A stretch of DNA of 64,000 nucleotides, taken from contig URPS01000007.1 in assembly GCA_900549855.1 (NCBI GenBank), positions 1-64,000 of the forward strand, in the 5' to 3' direction. The position numbers and the translations under genes are program-made. Positions 53,598 to 62,480 of the stretch are shown piece after piece; the first letter of the stretch is position 1; each line of letters begins with the position of its first letter. Origin of the DNA: an uncultured bacterium. GTDB lineage: Bacteria; Cyanobacteriota; Vampirovibrionia; Gastranaerophilales; Gastranaerophilaceae. A model generated the notes under the pieces. That model was not told the origin of the DNA, did not search any database, and saw only the letters and a list, made by a program, of their open reading frames with translations.

Positions 53598-56500
53598 ATG
53601 CAAAAGATGGTGAATAAATTAGATAAAATTATAGAAAGTCTTAATGACGAACAGAAAAAGTGTGTTGAAAATATTGATGGGAAATTTCTTGTTCTGGCAG
53701 GTCCCGGCACAGGAAAAACTTATACCGTAATTAAAAGATTACAAGCTATGATTTTGCAAGGTGTTGCTCCTGAAAGAATCTTGTGTATGACTTACTCCAG
53801 AGCCGGTGCAAGTGAGATGAAAAAGCGTGTTTTGGAAGAACTCGACGAAAATAATAACAACGTAGAAATCCATACTTTCCACAGCTTTTGTAACAAAATT
53901 ATCGGAGAATACGCAGAAGAATTCGATGTTCCGGCTAGTGTAAAACTGATTCCCGATAGCATTAAAATTTCTCTGTTAAAAGAATGTATTGATGAAATCG
54001 ACGATGCGGTTTATTATAAAAGCGAAAAAGCCAATAAATATGTATGTTATGGGGCAATTAAAGAGGGAATAGAATATTTAAAAAAATTCAGAATATTAGA
54101 TAAAAAGGGTGAAACTTTAGAAGCTAATATTAAAAGTGATTCTGAGTGGCTGCCGGCTATAAAGCAATTGGAGTACGAACGAGATTATGAGCCTAAAAGT
54201 CGAAAAAATTATGCAAACAACATACAAAAAATAGAGGACAAAATTGGAAAAGTTAGAGAACTTTATAGATTTTTCAACTTATATCGAGAAAAAATGGAGT
54301 TAGGCGGATATATTGATTATGATGATATGATTAACTATATCTTAGAAAAATTTGAAAACGCACCTGATTTTGCGGAAAAGATTTCTAACCAATATGATTA
54401 CATTATTATTGATGAATACCAAGATACAAACAAAGCACAAAATGAATTGATTTTTCACCTTGTTGATAATTCCGCTAAGGGTAATGTATTTGTTGTCGGC
54501 GATGATAAACAAATCATTAACGCTGCTCAAGGTTCGAGAATTGATAATATCAAAACTTTTTGGGATAAATATGGTAAAGAAATCGGGGAGCCGATAAAGT
54601 TTATTGAAAACAGACGTTCTACGCAAACTATTCTTGATGTTGCAAAAACAGTCGAAGAATTGAATACAGAACTCCTTGATAAAGAAATTAATTTAAAAGC
54701 AGTCAATGAAAAAGTTTTAGAACACGAGAAAAAAGTCCGATTAAATGTTTATTATGACGAAGAACAGCAAGCAAACGATATTGTTAAAGAAATTGATGAA
54801 CTTATAAATTCTGCTGAATGCCCGATAAATAAAGACACGAAAGAAAAAGATTTATCGGAAATTGCGATACTTTCTACAAGCAATGACGAATTGGCTTATT
54901 ATGCAGAATTATTGCACAACAGAAATATTCCTTACGAATTAAAAGAAGGTAAAAATATTTTTGAAGTTAAGTCTGCAATTGTTTTGTATTACTACTTGCA
55001 AACTCTTGTAAATCCGAATGCTTATTCAGATAAACTTTTTAGACTTCTATTATTGCCACCTTTTAGTATTTCGGCAGAATCTTTTACAAAATTATATGAA
55101 GAAAGTTCAAGATGTACGAATTTTATTGATGCGATGGTGCGAGTTATACAAGACAAGAACGCACCTGAGGATATCAAACATTTTCTTACTGTTTACAAGA
55201 ATCTTAAAACAACAAAGTTACAAGGCGAAACAGTTTACAGAGTTGTTTCTCAATGTGCTGCAAAAACAGGAATTTTGGATTTCTTCTTTAATTGTGAAAC
55301 TAATAAATTAGAAAACATTCAAGCTCTAAAAAGATTTTTAGATGAAGCTTACACATATTCAAGCCAATACAAAAAAGTTAATTTAGAAGATTTTGTAGAA
55401 TATTTGGATATGCTTCAAAATGAAGGAATTGCACTCAAAATCGAAAAAGAAGAGGGGAAAAGTAATGCCATTCAACTTACGACCTATCAAAGCTCAAAAG
55501 GTTTAGAATATACATACGTTTATATGCCAACACTTAAACCTAAAAAATGGGAAAGCAACTCAAGACCGATAATTAAACCTTCTATTCCACTATCTAAAGA
55601 AGATGAAAGAGATGAGGACACTTGGAAAACTTACAAACGAGCTGATAAAATCAATAAAATGTATGTTGGTATGACACGAGCAAAACATACTTTAAGACTT
55701 TCTTACGTTGGCGGAGATGGTAGCGAAGGACATTCGGCATTGCTTAGAGTAAGTGAAATTTCACCAGAACTTTTAGAAATAAATTCGTTTGTGGAAGACA
55801 AAAAAGAACCGCAAATTTATAAGTGGGCAAAAGCATTTACTGTTGAGGATTACGACTACAAGCGTGATTTCAAATCCAGAATTGATGTAGAATTAAACAA
55901 AATCAATTATTATTCACCATCACTGATTAATCCTTATATCAAATGTCCGAGAATGTTTTTCTTTGACAAAATTCTTCAATTGAGTTCACCTAAAACCTCA
56001 ATTCCTGATTCTTTGAACTTTGGTTCTGCCGTTCATAAAGCGTGCGAAAATGCGGTTAAATCGGCACAAGATGAAGGAAAATTTTGGGAAAGTGAAATTT
56101 TTGTTGAAGAAGTAAAAAAACAAATTGACAAGTTTGCGTTCTCATCTTTCACTCAAAGAGAGCAATACAAAACAATTGCAGAAACAACTATTAAAGAGTT
56201 TTACGAAAAAGATTTGAGTTTAACGGATATCAGTACGATTTATAATGTGGAAAATGATATTATAACCGAGTTTGAGGGTGTTATGTTTAAAGGTTTGCCT
56301 GATAGAATAAACCTTGTAGACGGCAAATTTAGGATTTTTGACTACAAAACAGGACGTGCTAAAGATGAAAAAGAAATTTGCCTAACAACGTTTGAAGATG
56401 ACAGTTTGGGCGGGCATGAGGATTATTATATCCAAATGGGCTTGTACAAATACTTTTTGGAAAAAACTACAGGTAAAAAAGTTGAAGCTACAACTTTTGT

Positions 56501-56684
56501 ATTTCCACAAGAGTTTAGAAAGCCTTGTGTTGTTGAATACACGGAGGAAGATATTGAAAAAATTCTTGATAAATACCGCAAGGCAATAAAAGGTATTCAG
56601 GAACAGAATTTTGACCCGACACCAAGCAAAAAGTCTTGTGTTTTTTGTCCTTACCAAAATGACTTGTGTGTTTGCAATCAGTAA
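53598..56684 (+). CDS. UvrD-like helicase fused to AddB-type iron-sulfur nuclease
   Basis: A 1028-residue protein. The superfamily 1A helicase part has Walker A LAGPGTGKTYTVIKRL near 33, DEYQDTNKAQNEL near 268, and motifs V-VI TTYQSSKGLEYTYV and GMTRAKHTLRLSY. The C-terminal nuclease has DRINLVDGKFRIFDYKTG (Asp and Asp-x-Lys). One cysteine in YIKCPRMFF and three in CVFCPYQNDLC are placed as in the AddB iron-sulfur cluster. It resembles single-chain AddAB-like defence nucleases. The ATG at 53598 after AGGAG is preferred to the GTG at 53592. Confidence 0.9.
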   Translation: MQKMVNKLDKIIESLNDEQKKCVENIDGKFLVLAGPGTGKTYTVIKRLQAMILQGVAPERILCMTYSRAGASEMKKRVLEELDENNNNVEIHTFHSFCNKIIGEYAEEFDVPASVKLIPDSIKISLLKECIDEIDDAVYYKSEKANKYVCYGAIKEGIEYLKKFRILDKKGETLEANIKSDSEWLPAIKQLEYERDYEPKSRKNYANNIQKIEDKIGKVRELYRFFNLYREKMELGGYIDYDDMINYILEKFENAPDFAEKISNQYDYIIIDEYQDTNKAQNELIFHLVDNSAKGNVFVVGDDKQIINAAQGSRIDNIKTFWDKYGKEIGEPIKFIENRRSTQTILDVAKTVEELNTELLDKEINLKAVNEKVLEHEKKVRLNVYYDEEQQANDIVKEIDELINSAECPINKDTKEKDLSEIAILSTSNDELAYYAELLHNRNIPYELKEGKNIFEVKSAIVLYYYLQTLVNPNAYSDKLFRLLLLPPFSISAESFTKLYEESSRCTNFIDAMVRVIQDKNAPEDIKHFLTVYKNLKTTKLQGETVYRVVSQCAAKTGILDFFFNCETNKLENIQALKRFLDEAYTYSSQYKKVNLEDFVEYLDMLQNEGIALKIEKEEGKSNAIQLTTYQSSKGLEYTYVYMPTLKPKKWESNSRPIIKPSIPLSKEDERDEDTWKTYKRADKINKMYVGMTRAKHTLRLSYVGGDGSEGHSALLRVSEISPELLEINSFVEDKKEPQIYKWAKAFTVEDYDYKRDFKSRIDVELNKINYYSPSLINPYIKCPRMFFFDKILQLSSPKTSIPDSLNFGSAVHKACENAVKSAQDEGKFWESEIFVEEVKKQIDKFAFSSFTQREQYKTIAETTIKEFYEKDLSLTDISTIYNVENDIITEFEGVMFKGLPDRINLVDGKFRIFDYKTGRAKDEKEICLTTFEDDSLGGHEDYYIQMGLYKYFLEKTTGKKVEATTFVFPQEFRKPCVVEYTEEDIEKILDKYRKAIKGIQEQNFDPTPSKKSCVFCPYQNDLCVCNQ

Positions 56685-56707
56685 TCATTATAGAGGAATA
56701 AGATATT

Positions 56708-57001
56708 ATGTTTGAGAAAATTGAACAACTCAATGAGCCTTTGTGGATTCAAGAAGTATTATGGAAATGTATTGACTCAGATTCTAAAGATTTAAAATTT
56801 GGAATTTGTGACAGCAATAACAACTTAATACTTCCGCTGATTTATGACGAAATTAAAGTTATTGAGTTAGGTCAAATTGCAGCAAAAAATGATAATAAAT
56901 GGGAATATTTTGAGACTTCATTTAAAAACAATAGACTAAAAGTTAAAAAATTAAATGTATTATATGCCGATACCAAAGGGAATGTTATCAAAGAAATATA
57001 A
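56708..57001 (+). CDS. Small WG-repeat-like protein
   Basis: A 97-residue protein, beginning 23 bases after the helicase-nuclease with AGAGGAA before the ATG. It has one WG-type repeat, KFGICDSNNNLILPLIYDE, and ends ADTKGNVIKEI, which looks like the start of another. Related in style to the 37202 protein. Either a small adapter or a fragment. It is in the same orientation as the AAA+/helicase unit. Confidence 0.6.
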   Translation: MFEKIEQLNEPLWIQEVLWKCIDSDSKDLKFGICDSNNNLILPLIYDEIKVIELGQIAAKNDNKWEYFETSFKNNRLKVKKLNVLYADTKGNVIKEI

Positions 57002-57151
57002 TTTTTGTCTATACATAAAGAAGGACAGATTATAACAACCTGTCCAACACGTACGCTACCAAAGATAAGTCTTTGCCGTACACAGAAATTATAACATGTT
57101 TTCCCCAAAAAATAACAGACTTCTACCTAACTTGTTTAAAATAATTAACAG

Positions 57152-57418
57152 TTATTGCTCTTTAGCTAAAATATCAATCATATCTTTTCTGCTTTTATGA
57201 TTGATATTAGCTAAAAAAGTAATCACATCACCATTAACACCACAGGCAAAGCATTTGAATTGCTTACGTTCGGGATTAACAGACATAGAAGGCTTTAAAT
57301 CTTCATGAAAAGGACAACATCCCCAATAATATTTTCCTTTCTGTTCCAATTTTGTATATTGAGATATTGTTTCAACGATATCAAGTTCTTGTTTTAATTT
57401 TTCTTCTATGTCTGACAT
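57152..57418 (-). CDS. Stand-alone CHC2 zinc-finger protein (DnaG-like)
   Basis: An 88-residue protein matching only the N-terminal zinc-binding domain of DNA primase: YYWGCCPFHEDLKPSMSVNP, FKCFACGVNGDVITFLA. Zinc ligands CPFH and CFAC are present. The catalytic Toprim domain is missing. It follows the DUF1643 gene by 24 bases, so the two are probably co-transcribed. It may direct priming at the island's origin. Confidence 0.85.
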   Translation of the reverse strand: MSDIEEKLKQELDIVETISQYTKLEQKGKYYWGCCPFHEDLKPSMSVNPERKQFKCFACGVNGDVITFLANINHKSRKDMIDILAKEQ

Positions 57419-57442
57419 TTTTTTAGTTCCTTATTCTTTAGT

Positions 57443-58099
57443 TTAGTGTAATCTCTCTATAACCCCGTTTTTATATTTATCCTTGTCTATTTCAAATAAT
57501 CCGGCATTATCTATATTACCAAGTTTTGTCCAAGCTCTATTATCAGGATGTCGAATTTGGTTTAATTTGTTTTTATTATAGTTATCCACAAAGTCTTTAT
57601 TTATCTTGTTTGGATCCTTTGCTCCTAAAATATATATATGTTCAGCTCCCAGAATCTTATTTTGTAGTTTTTTATTTAATTCCACTTTTTTATTACCCCA
57701 AGCGAGTACAACATTTGTGCATTGGGTATCATAATCCATATCCTTCGGATTACCTTCGCCTTTTTTTATGCAATCAACTATTTTTGAATAATCTGGATGT
57801 CTGAGAGAATAAACATTCAAAACTTCAATCCCACCATACTTTTCATATTTTTTTGCAATTTTTATACAATTGTTAACAGAAGGATCATTAGAATATTGGT
57901 CAGCTGTACTTGGATTAAGCATAATAAATGTAAGTAAATTCTCTTTGGATTCATCCCAAACAGTTTTATAGTAAGTTCTGTATTTATAAGCTATTCCATC
58001 TACTTTTAATTTTTCTTTATAAACAGAGTCTATTTCATTTTCCCAAGCACCTTGAAAGGTTACTGTTGTACTGTTCTTTTTTATTGTTTTGCTTTGCAT
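57443..58099 (-). CDS. DUF1643-family protein
   Basis: A 218-residue protein with the family blocks LTFIMLNPSTADQYSNDPSVNNC near residue 55, VLNVYSLRHPDY near 97, NVVLAWGN near 130 and IYILGAKDPNK. Usual DUF1643 proteins are 150-180 residues, and the N-terminal 35 residues here are extra. The biochemical role is unknown, but such genes are common on phages and islands. First gene behind promoter copy 6. Confidence 0.8.
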   Translation of the reverse strand: MQSKTIKKNSTTVTFQGAWENEIDSVYKEKLKVDGIAYKYRTYYKTVWDESKENLLTFIMLNPSTADQYSNDPSVNNCIKIAKKYEKYGGIEVLNVYSLRHPDYSKIVDCIKKGEGNPKDMDYDTQCTNVVLAWGNKKVELNKKLQNKILGAEHIYILGAKDPNKINKDFVDNYNKNKLNQIRHPDNRAWTKLGNIDNAGLFEIDKDKYKNGVIERLH

Positions 58100-58124
58100 A
58101 ATAACTCCTACTTTGTCAATATTT

Positions 58125-58155
58125 ATTGTAGCTTCTCGCTACGTCAAATCAGGAC
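58125..58155 (-). promoter_or_regulatory. Shared island promoter, copy 6 (DUF1643-CHC2)
   Basis: On the minus strand GTCCTGATTTGACGTAG begins at 58155 and TACAAT at 58130, 25 bases on. Confidence 0.85.
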
Positions 58156-58211
58156 GTTTAGTTTACTTCTCCACTGCAAATTATATAATAGGCTCGCCAA
58201 TATAAAAATAT

Positions 58212-58242
58212 GTCCTAATTTGGCATATCAATAGACTATTAT
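58212..58242 (+). promoter_or_regulatory. Shared island promoter, copy 5 (FtsZ-like/dGTPase)
   Basis: GTCCTAATTTGGCATAT begins at 58212 and TATTAT at 58237. It is divergent from copy 6, 56 bases away. Confidence 0.85.
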
Positions 58243-58269
58243 ATTAGTATAGGTAGAAAGGAAAATATC

Positions 58270-58812
58270 ATGAAACAAGATTTATTATTTATCGGCATTG
58301 GCTTTGCCGGCTGTAAAATTTTATCAAGAACAAATAATAATATTGCTAAACTTTTTATTGATACGGCTCCAAAAATTAAAGAAAAATATGCCGGATTAAG
58401 AATTGGCGCTGCTTGTTGCGGAAAGTATTCTGCGGGTGGTGATATCGAATTAGGTCAAGAAGCTATAGAAGAATGCAAAGACGAAATATTAAAATCCGTT
58501 CACGAATTCAATAATATTGTAGTTATAGCACCTTTAGGCGGAGGAACAACTTTAGGCGCTACACCAAAATTGATTGAATTATTGATTAACTATAATAAAA
58601 ATGTTCAATTGATAACGAATTTGCCATTTGATATTGAAGGTGAACGCAAAGCAAATCTATCAAAACTCACTTTGAAAACTATTCAAAAACTTTGTCCGAT
58701 TAAAGTTCTTGCTAATATAGACTACAGACAATTAACCAACGTAACTTATAACGACGTACTAAATTTACAAGATGAGGTTTATATCAAGATAATAGAAACA
58801 TTAATCAACTAA
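58270..58812 (+). CDS. Miniature FtsZ/tubulin-like GTPase-fold protein
   Basis: A 180-residue protein aligned with only the GTP-binding domain of FtsZ. FIGIGFAGCKI at the N-terminus corresponds to the first glycine loop, PLGGGTTLGATPKLIELL near 88 to the tubulin signature (usual GGGTGTGAAP), LPFDIEGER near 118 to the KPFxFEGxxR segment, and NIDYRQL near 155 to the NDRL segment. The protein stops there, so helix H7, the T7 catalytic loop and the C-terminal domain are lacking. The signature is degenerate (TTL for TGT). AAAGGAAA precedes the ATG. A dGTPase gene follows by 70 bases. Confidence 0.78.
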   Translation: MKQDLLFIGIGFAGCKILSRTNNNIAKLFIDTAPKIKEKYAGLRIGAACCGKYSAGGDIELGQEAIEECKDEILKSVHEFNNIVVIAPLGGGTTLGATPKLIELLINYNKNVQLITNLPFDIEGERKANLSKLTLKTIQKLCPIKVLANIDYRQLTNVTYNDVLNLQDEVYIKIIETLIN

Positions 58813-58882
58813 ATGCTTAATTTTATTGGCATAAACAACAATTTGTGATATATCTAAGTAGTATCAAATTTAAGGATTTTAT

Positions 58883-60124
58883 ATGAAAGAACAAAAATTA
58901 AACTTTCCTGATTTTTCTACTGTAAAAATGGACGAAAATAACCCCAAATGGGAACAAGCAACTGCTAGAAAAGTGAAAATCTACAAAAAAGATTATGATT
59001 TAAGAACTCCATTTGAAAGAGATGCACATAGAATATTGCACTCTAACGGTTATCGCCGTTTGAAAAACAAAACACAAGTCTTTTTTGCTCCGCACAATGA
59101 TCATATTTGCACCAGAATTGAACACGTTACACACGTGGCATCCGTTGCTGAAACTATTGCTAAATTCCTAAACTTAAACTTGGATTTAGTTAAAGCAATT
59201 GCATTAGGACACGATATTGGACACGCACCTTTCGGGCATCAGGGCGAATATATTTTAAGGGATATTGCGAAGGAACATGAGTTAAATGATTTTTGGCATG
59301 AAAGAAACAGTCTGCATTTTATTGACGAAATCGAAACACTACCTGATTATGAAGGTTTTCAACAAAATTTGGATTTGACTTATGCCGTAAGAGATGGAAT
59401 TGTTTGTCACTGCGGAGAAGTTGATGAGAAATCTTTAAAACCAAGAAATGAAGCAATTGATTTGAATGATATTAAAAAAGGTGGAAAACAAGGTGCTTAC
59501 ACTTATGAAGGCTGTGTTGTAAAAATTGCAGATAAAATCGGATATATTGGTCGTGATATTGAAGACGCTATGTCATACGGAATTTTGACACATGAGCAAA
59601 CCAAAGATTTAGAAACAATTATTCAGCAAACTTATCCAGATGTTAGGGTTTCAGAAATAAATACAACGGTTTTAATGCATAAGTTTATTATAGACCTTTG
59701 TCAAAATTCATCTCCTGAAACTGGTTTTTGTTTTTCAGACGAATGTTATAATATGATGAAAACAATCAAGGATTTTAATTATAAAAACATTTATAGACAC
59801 CCTAGACTAGAACCGTTTAAGGCATACTCAAAATTAGTATTAACCACTATTTTTAATAAACTTGATGAATATTTTGAAAAAGGAATAGAAGATTCGCTCA
59901 AAAATGAACAAAATTTATATCCGCTTTTGATAAAGAATTTTGAGGAATGGTTAGTTAAATATTCTAATTATAATCTTGAAGCACGAGAAGAACTTAAATT
60001 GAAAAACACTTGTATATATGATATCTTAAACAATAAATCTTATCAAAATGCAATAATAGACTTTATTTCTGGTATGAGTGACAATTTTGCAATAAACTTG
60101 TTCAATGAAATAATAAGTTTCTAA
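58883..60124 (+). CDS. dgt: dGTP triphosphohydrolase (HD domain)
   Basis: A 413-residue HD hydrolase that cuts dGTP (often other dNTPs) to the nucleoside and triphosphate. It has the family N-terminus RTPFERDAHRILHSNGYRRL, HD ligands His in RIEHVTH near 81 and His-Asp in LGHDIGHAPFGHQGE near 110, and the distal Asp in KIADKIGYIGRDIEDA. Length is normal. Such enzymes can starve phage replication. It shares the FtsZ-like gene's promoter and direction, so dNTP depletion controlled by that protein is a reasonable hypothesis. Confidence 0.93.
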   Translation: MKEQKLNFPDFSTVKMDENNPKWEQATARKVKIYKKDYDLRTPFERDAHRILHSNGYRRLKNKTQVFFAPHNDHICTRIEHVTHVASVAETIAKFLNLNLDLVKAIALGHDIGHAPFGHQGEYILRDIAKEHELNDFWHERNSLHFIDEIETLPDYEGFQQNLDLTYAVRDGIVCHCGEVDEKSLKPRNEAIDLNDIKKGGKQGAYTYEGCVVKIADKIGYIGRDIEDAMSYGILTHEQTKDLETIIQQTYPDVRVSEINTTVLMHKFIIDLCQNSSPETGFCFSDECYNMMKTIKDFNYKNIYRHPRLEPFKAYSKLVLTTIFNKLDEYFEKGIEDSLKNEQNLYPLLIKNFEEWLVKYSNYNLEAREELKLKNTCIYDILNNKSYQNAIIDFISGMSDNFAINLFNEIISF

Positions 60125-60687
60125 GAACTTTATATTTAGGCAAAAGTTTATAGAATTTTATCAAGATTTATTAATACAAAATCGCATCAAACAAAATTGT
60201 CAGACTTTTTTTGTTAAAAGGCAATGTATTAATTTCCTATTTGATATACTTTTAATACTTCAATGTTAGAATCTCAGCATTTTCTTTTCATTTTTTGATA
60301 ATAAAAAATTACCGGAGGGAAAACTAGGCTAACGAAGTTTAAACCTGTGGCAAGATTGTGGCAAAATATGGGCATTAAAATGGAGTATTAATAAAAAGTT
60401 CTAAACTTTTCTATAGACTAAATCTTTATTTTTACCCTAGTGAAATATTCGCAGAGAGGCCGCTGACGCGAGTTTACAGGTGGGCTTAAGTATATTTGGA
60501 TAATAATTTACAATAAAGACATCAATCTCCTTGAAACTCGCGTGAATAGTGACAAAACAAGATTATCTTTGTGGTACTTAAAAACTCGCAGAAATTAAAA
60601 TTTAAACTCCGCGATTCTTGTAATAGAAATGCCGCAAAATTACAAGTGCTTTATGAAAGTTTGCATATCCTCGTAACTAATTCCACT
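60125..60687. other. Repeat-containing intergenic region, possible origin
   Basis: 563 bases with no gene. ACGCGAGTTT at 60466-60475 and AAACTCGCGT at 60534-60543 are a perfect 10-bp inverted pair. AAACTCGCA at 60582 and AAACTCCGCG at 60604 are further related copies. Such clusters occur at plasmid or island origins and at regulator sites. Nothing else is recognised. Confidence 0.45.
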
Positions 60688-61917
60688 CTATATTTTAAAT
60701 GCTACTTCCATTTTATCAATCTCTGATTTTGATAAACCAAACTGTTTTGCAACTGTTTTCCAGTTTTTAATTTTATTTTTCATGTCTAAAATTATAGTTT
60801 TAGCGGTTTCTATGCTTATTTCAAAATATTCACAAACTTCTAATGCCAAGTCTAAGGATTGAGAGTTGTCGGTTTCTGTAATATATGTACTCAATACATT
60901 TTTGTTATCACAGCTTGGATTTACATCATATAACGGTGAAAGCTTCCACCCGGCTTCGTTTACATACAAAAAACCATGATTTCTTAAATGATCATCTGTA
61001 TTTGATATAAAAATAGAAAACACTATTCTTTTCCATAATTCTTTCAAATCTTCTTTTGGAACAGCTCCGTTTTGTCTAATTGCATCTGCTATATCTAAAT
61101 AACTATGTGTTTGAGAATCATTATCAATTGCATTTAACATACTCATTGCTGATAAAAACGGAATTCTGGTATTTCCATTTCTGTCAAATCGCTTTAAAAC
61201 AATTACGTTCTTCTTTCCGGCTTTATGCAACGACCACTCTTGAATATTTAACCCACAATTTTTTGCAAGAGTGAGAGCAACAGCTTCCCATAAAACATTA
61301 TTAGTGTAATCATCCTTTTTAGGAAATTTAGCAATGCAAAGATTTCCATCTTTATCAATAACACTAGCTTTAGGTCTTGCACCTCCTAATGAAGAACCTG
61401 GAGCTAATAATAGTTGCAAATCGCTATTTCTTTCTTCAAAATCTACAACTTTTTCAGTTGCAGCAAGTAGTTTTGTCAAATTAACTAACGGAGGAATTGA
61501 TTTTAAATTTCCGGGAAATAAAAAATCATTATTATCTTCCGTTCTAAAACGCAATGCTCCTTGCCTTGCATAATCATTCACATATAAAAGATAGTCTATT
61601 TCATTAAGAGTTCTTGGGTTTCTATTTTCATCTTTTGCAATTTGAGCTTCATATCTTCTCATAAGAATTCTCCCCCAAGTGTCTGGAGCAGAATCCCCGA
61701 AAGAACCAAACAATGGAGTTTGTCTTGGGTTTACTTGTTTCCCAGCACCAAAGAATAAAGCAGGTTCTAAAGAAAATGCTTTTGGATTTTTTAGCCAATC
61801 TTTTGAATATTCAAAATCAGAAGTTTCCCTTCCTCTATTGAAATGTGACCATAGAGTTCCTACAAAATAATTTTCATTACTTAATGATATGTAAACTAGA
61901 ACTTTCTTATCAGACAT
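60688..61917 (-). CDS. hipA: HipA-type serine/threonine kinase toxin
   Basis: A 409-residue kinase of the HipA family. The N-terminal domain has VYISLSNENYFVGTLW and GDSAPDTWGRILMRR. The kinase core has SSLGGARPKASV near 175, the ATP Lys in IAKFPKKDD, VLKRFDRN near 248, the catalytic NTDDHLRNHGF near 315 and YDVNPS near 337. HipA phosphorylates glutamyl-tRNA synthetase or other translation targets and halts growth. Its ATG shares one base with the hipB stop. Confidence 0.93.
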   Translation of the reverse strand: MSDKKVLVYISLSNENYFVGTLWSHFNRGRETSDFEYSKDWLKNPKAFSLEPALFFGAGKQVNPRQTPLFGSFGDSAPDTWGRILMRRYEAQIAKDENRNPRTLNEIDYLLYVNDYARQGALRFRTEDNNDFLFPGNLKSIPPLVNLTKLLAATEKVVDFEERNSDLQLLLAPGSSLGGARPKASVIDKDGNLCIAKFPKKDDYTNNVLWEAVALTLAKNCGLNIQEWSLHKAGKKNVIVLKRFDRNGNTRIPFLSAMSMLNAIDNDSQTHSYLDIADAIRQNGAVPKEDLKELWKRIVFSIFISNTDDHLRNHGFLYVNEAGWKLSPLYDVNPSCDNKNVLSTYITETDNSQSLDLALEVCEYFEISIETAKTIILDMKNKIKNWKTVAKQFGLSKSEIDKMEVAFKI

Positions 61918-62240
61918 TACTTTTTCTCTTCTCTTGTATAATAAACACGTTTAGGTAGATTTTCTTTATCGTACATTTTACCAACAACATCATTGTCCGG
62001 TTCTGCAAGATTATAAACATTATCAATCAAGCCTAATACAAACATTACTTTTGTATAAATACCGATAGATACACCTGCATCTCCTTTCTCAACTTTTGTT
62101 AATGTAACGTGAGTAATTCCGGCACGTTCTTCAACTAGAGCCATTGTAAGTCGTCTTTTGATTCTTGCTTCTTTTAAATCTGAACCAAGTTTTTGTAATA
62201 CTTTGTTTACAGGTATTGGTAATTTTGTTTGCTTTTTCAT
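61917..62240 (-). CDS. hipB: HipB-type HTH antitoxin
   Basis: A 107-residue Cro/C1-type DNA-binding protein: LGSDLKEARIKRRLTMALVEERAGITHVTLTKVEKGD is split over the usual five helices. It binds HipA and represses its own promoter. TATATC lies 6 bases before the ATG, with no ribosome site, so the transcript may be leaderless. Two near-identical operator-like sequences precede it. Confidence 0.9.
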   Translation of the reverse strand: MKKQTKLPIPVNKVLQKLGSDLKEARIKRRLTMALVEERAGITHVTLTKVEKGDAGVSIGIYTKVMFVLGLIDNVYNLAEPDNDVVGKMYDKENLPKRVYYTREEKK

Positions 62241-62248
62241 GATTAAGA

Positions 62249-62293
62249 TATACTATAATATACATTATCTAACACTAAATATAGTATAATATA
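62249..62293. promoter_or_regulatory. Candidate HipB operators
   Basis: TATACTATAATATA at 62249-62262 and TATAGTATAATATA at 62280-62293 differ at one base and start 31 bp apart, about three helical turns. The first overlaps the presumed -10 of hipB. Confidence 0.55.
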
Positions 62294-62480
62294 TTTTATT
62301 CCCCGATTCAAGTGTATTTATATTTTTATTAAATAAAGATAAATACATTCCAAAAATAGTTCCATTGACTCCTCAAACGTCAAATTTTCAAAAAGTTGTG
62401 TTTCTGGGAATGTATTGTATATATTGAGTTTTAGAGATTCGCCTTATGCCTAAAATAAACTCCAAAAGCCTCTTTTACAG

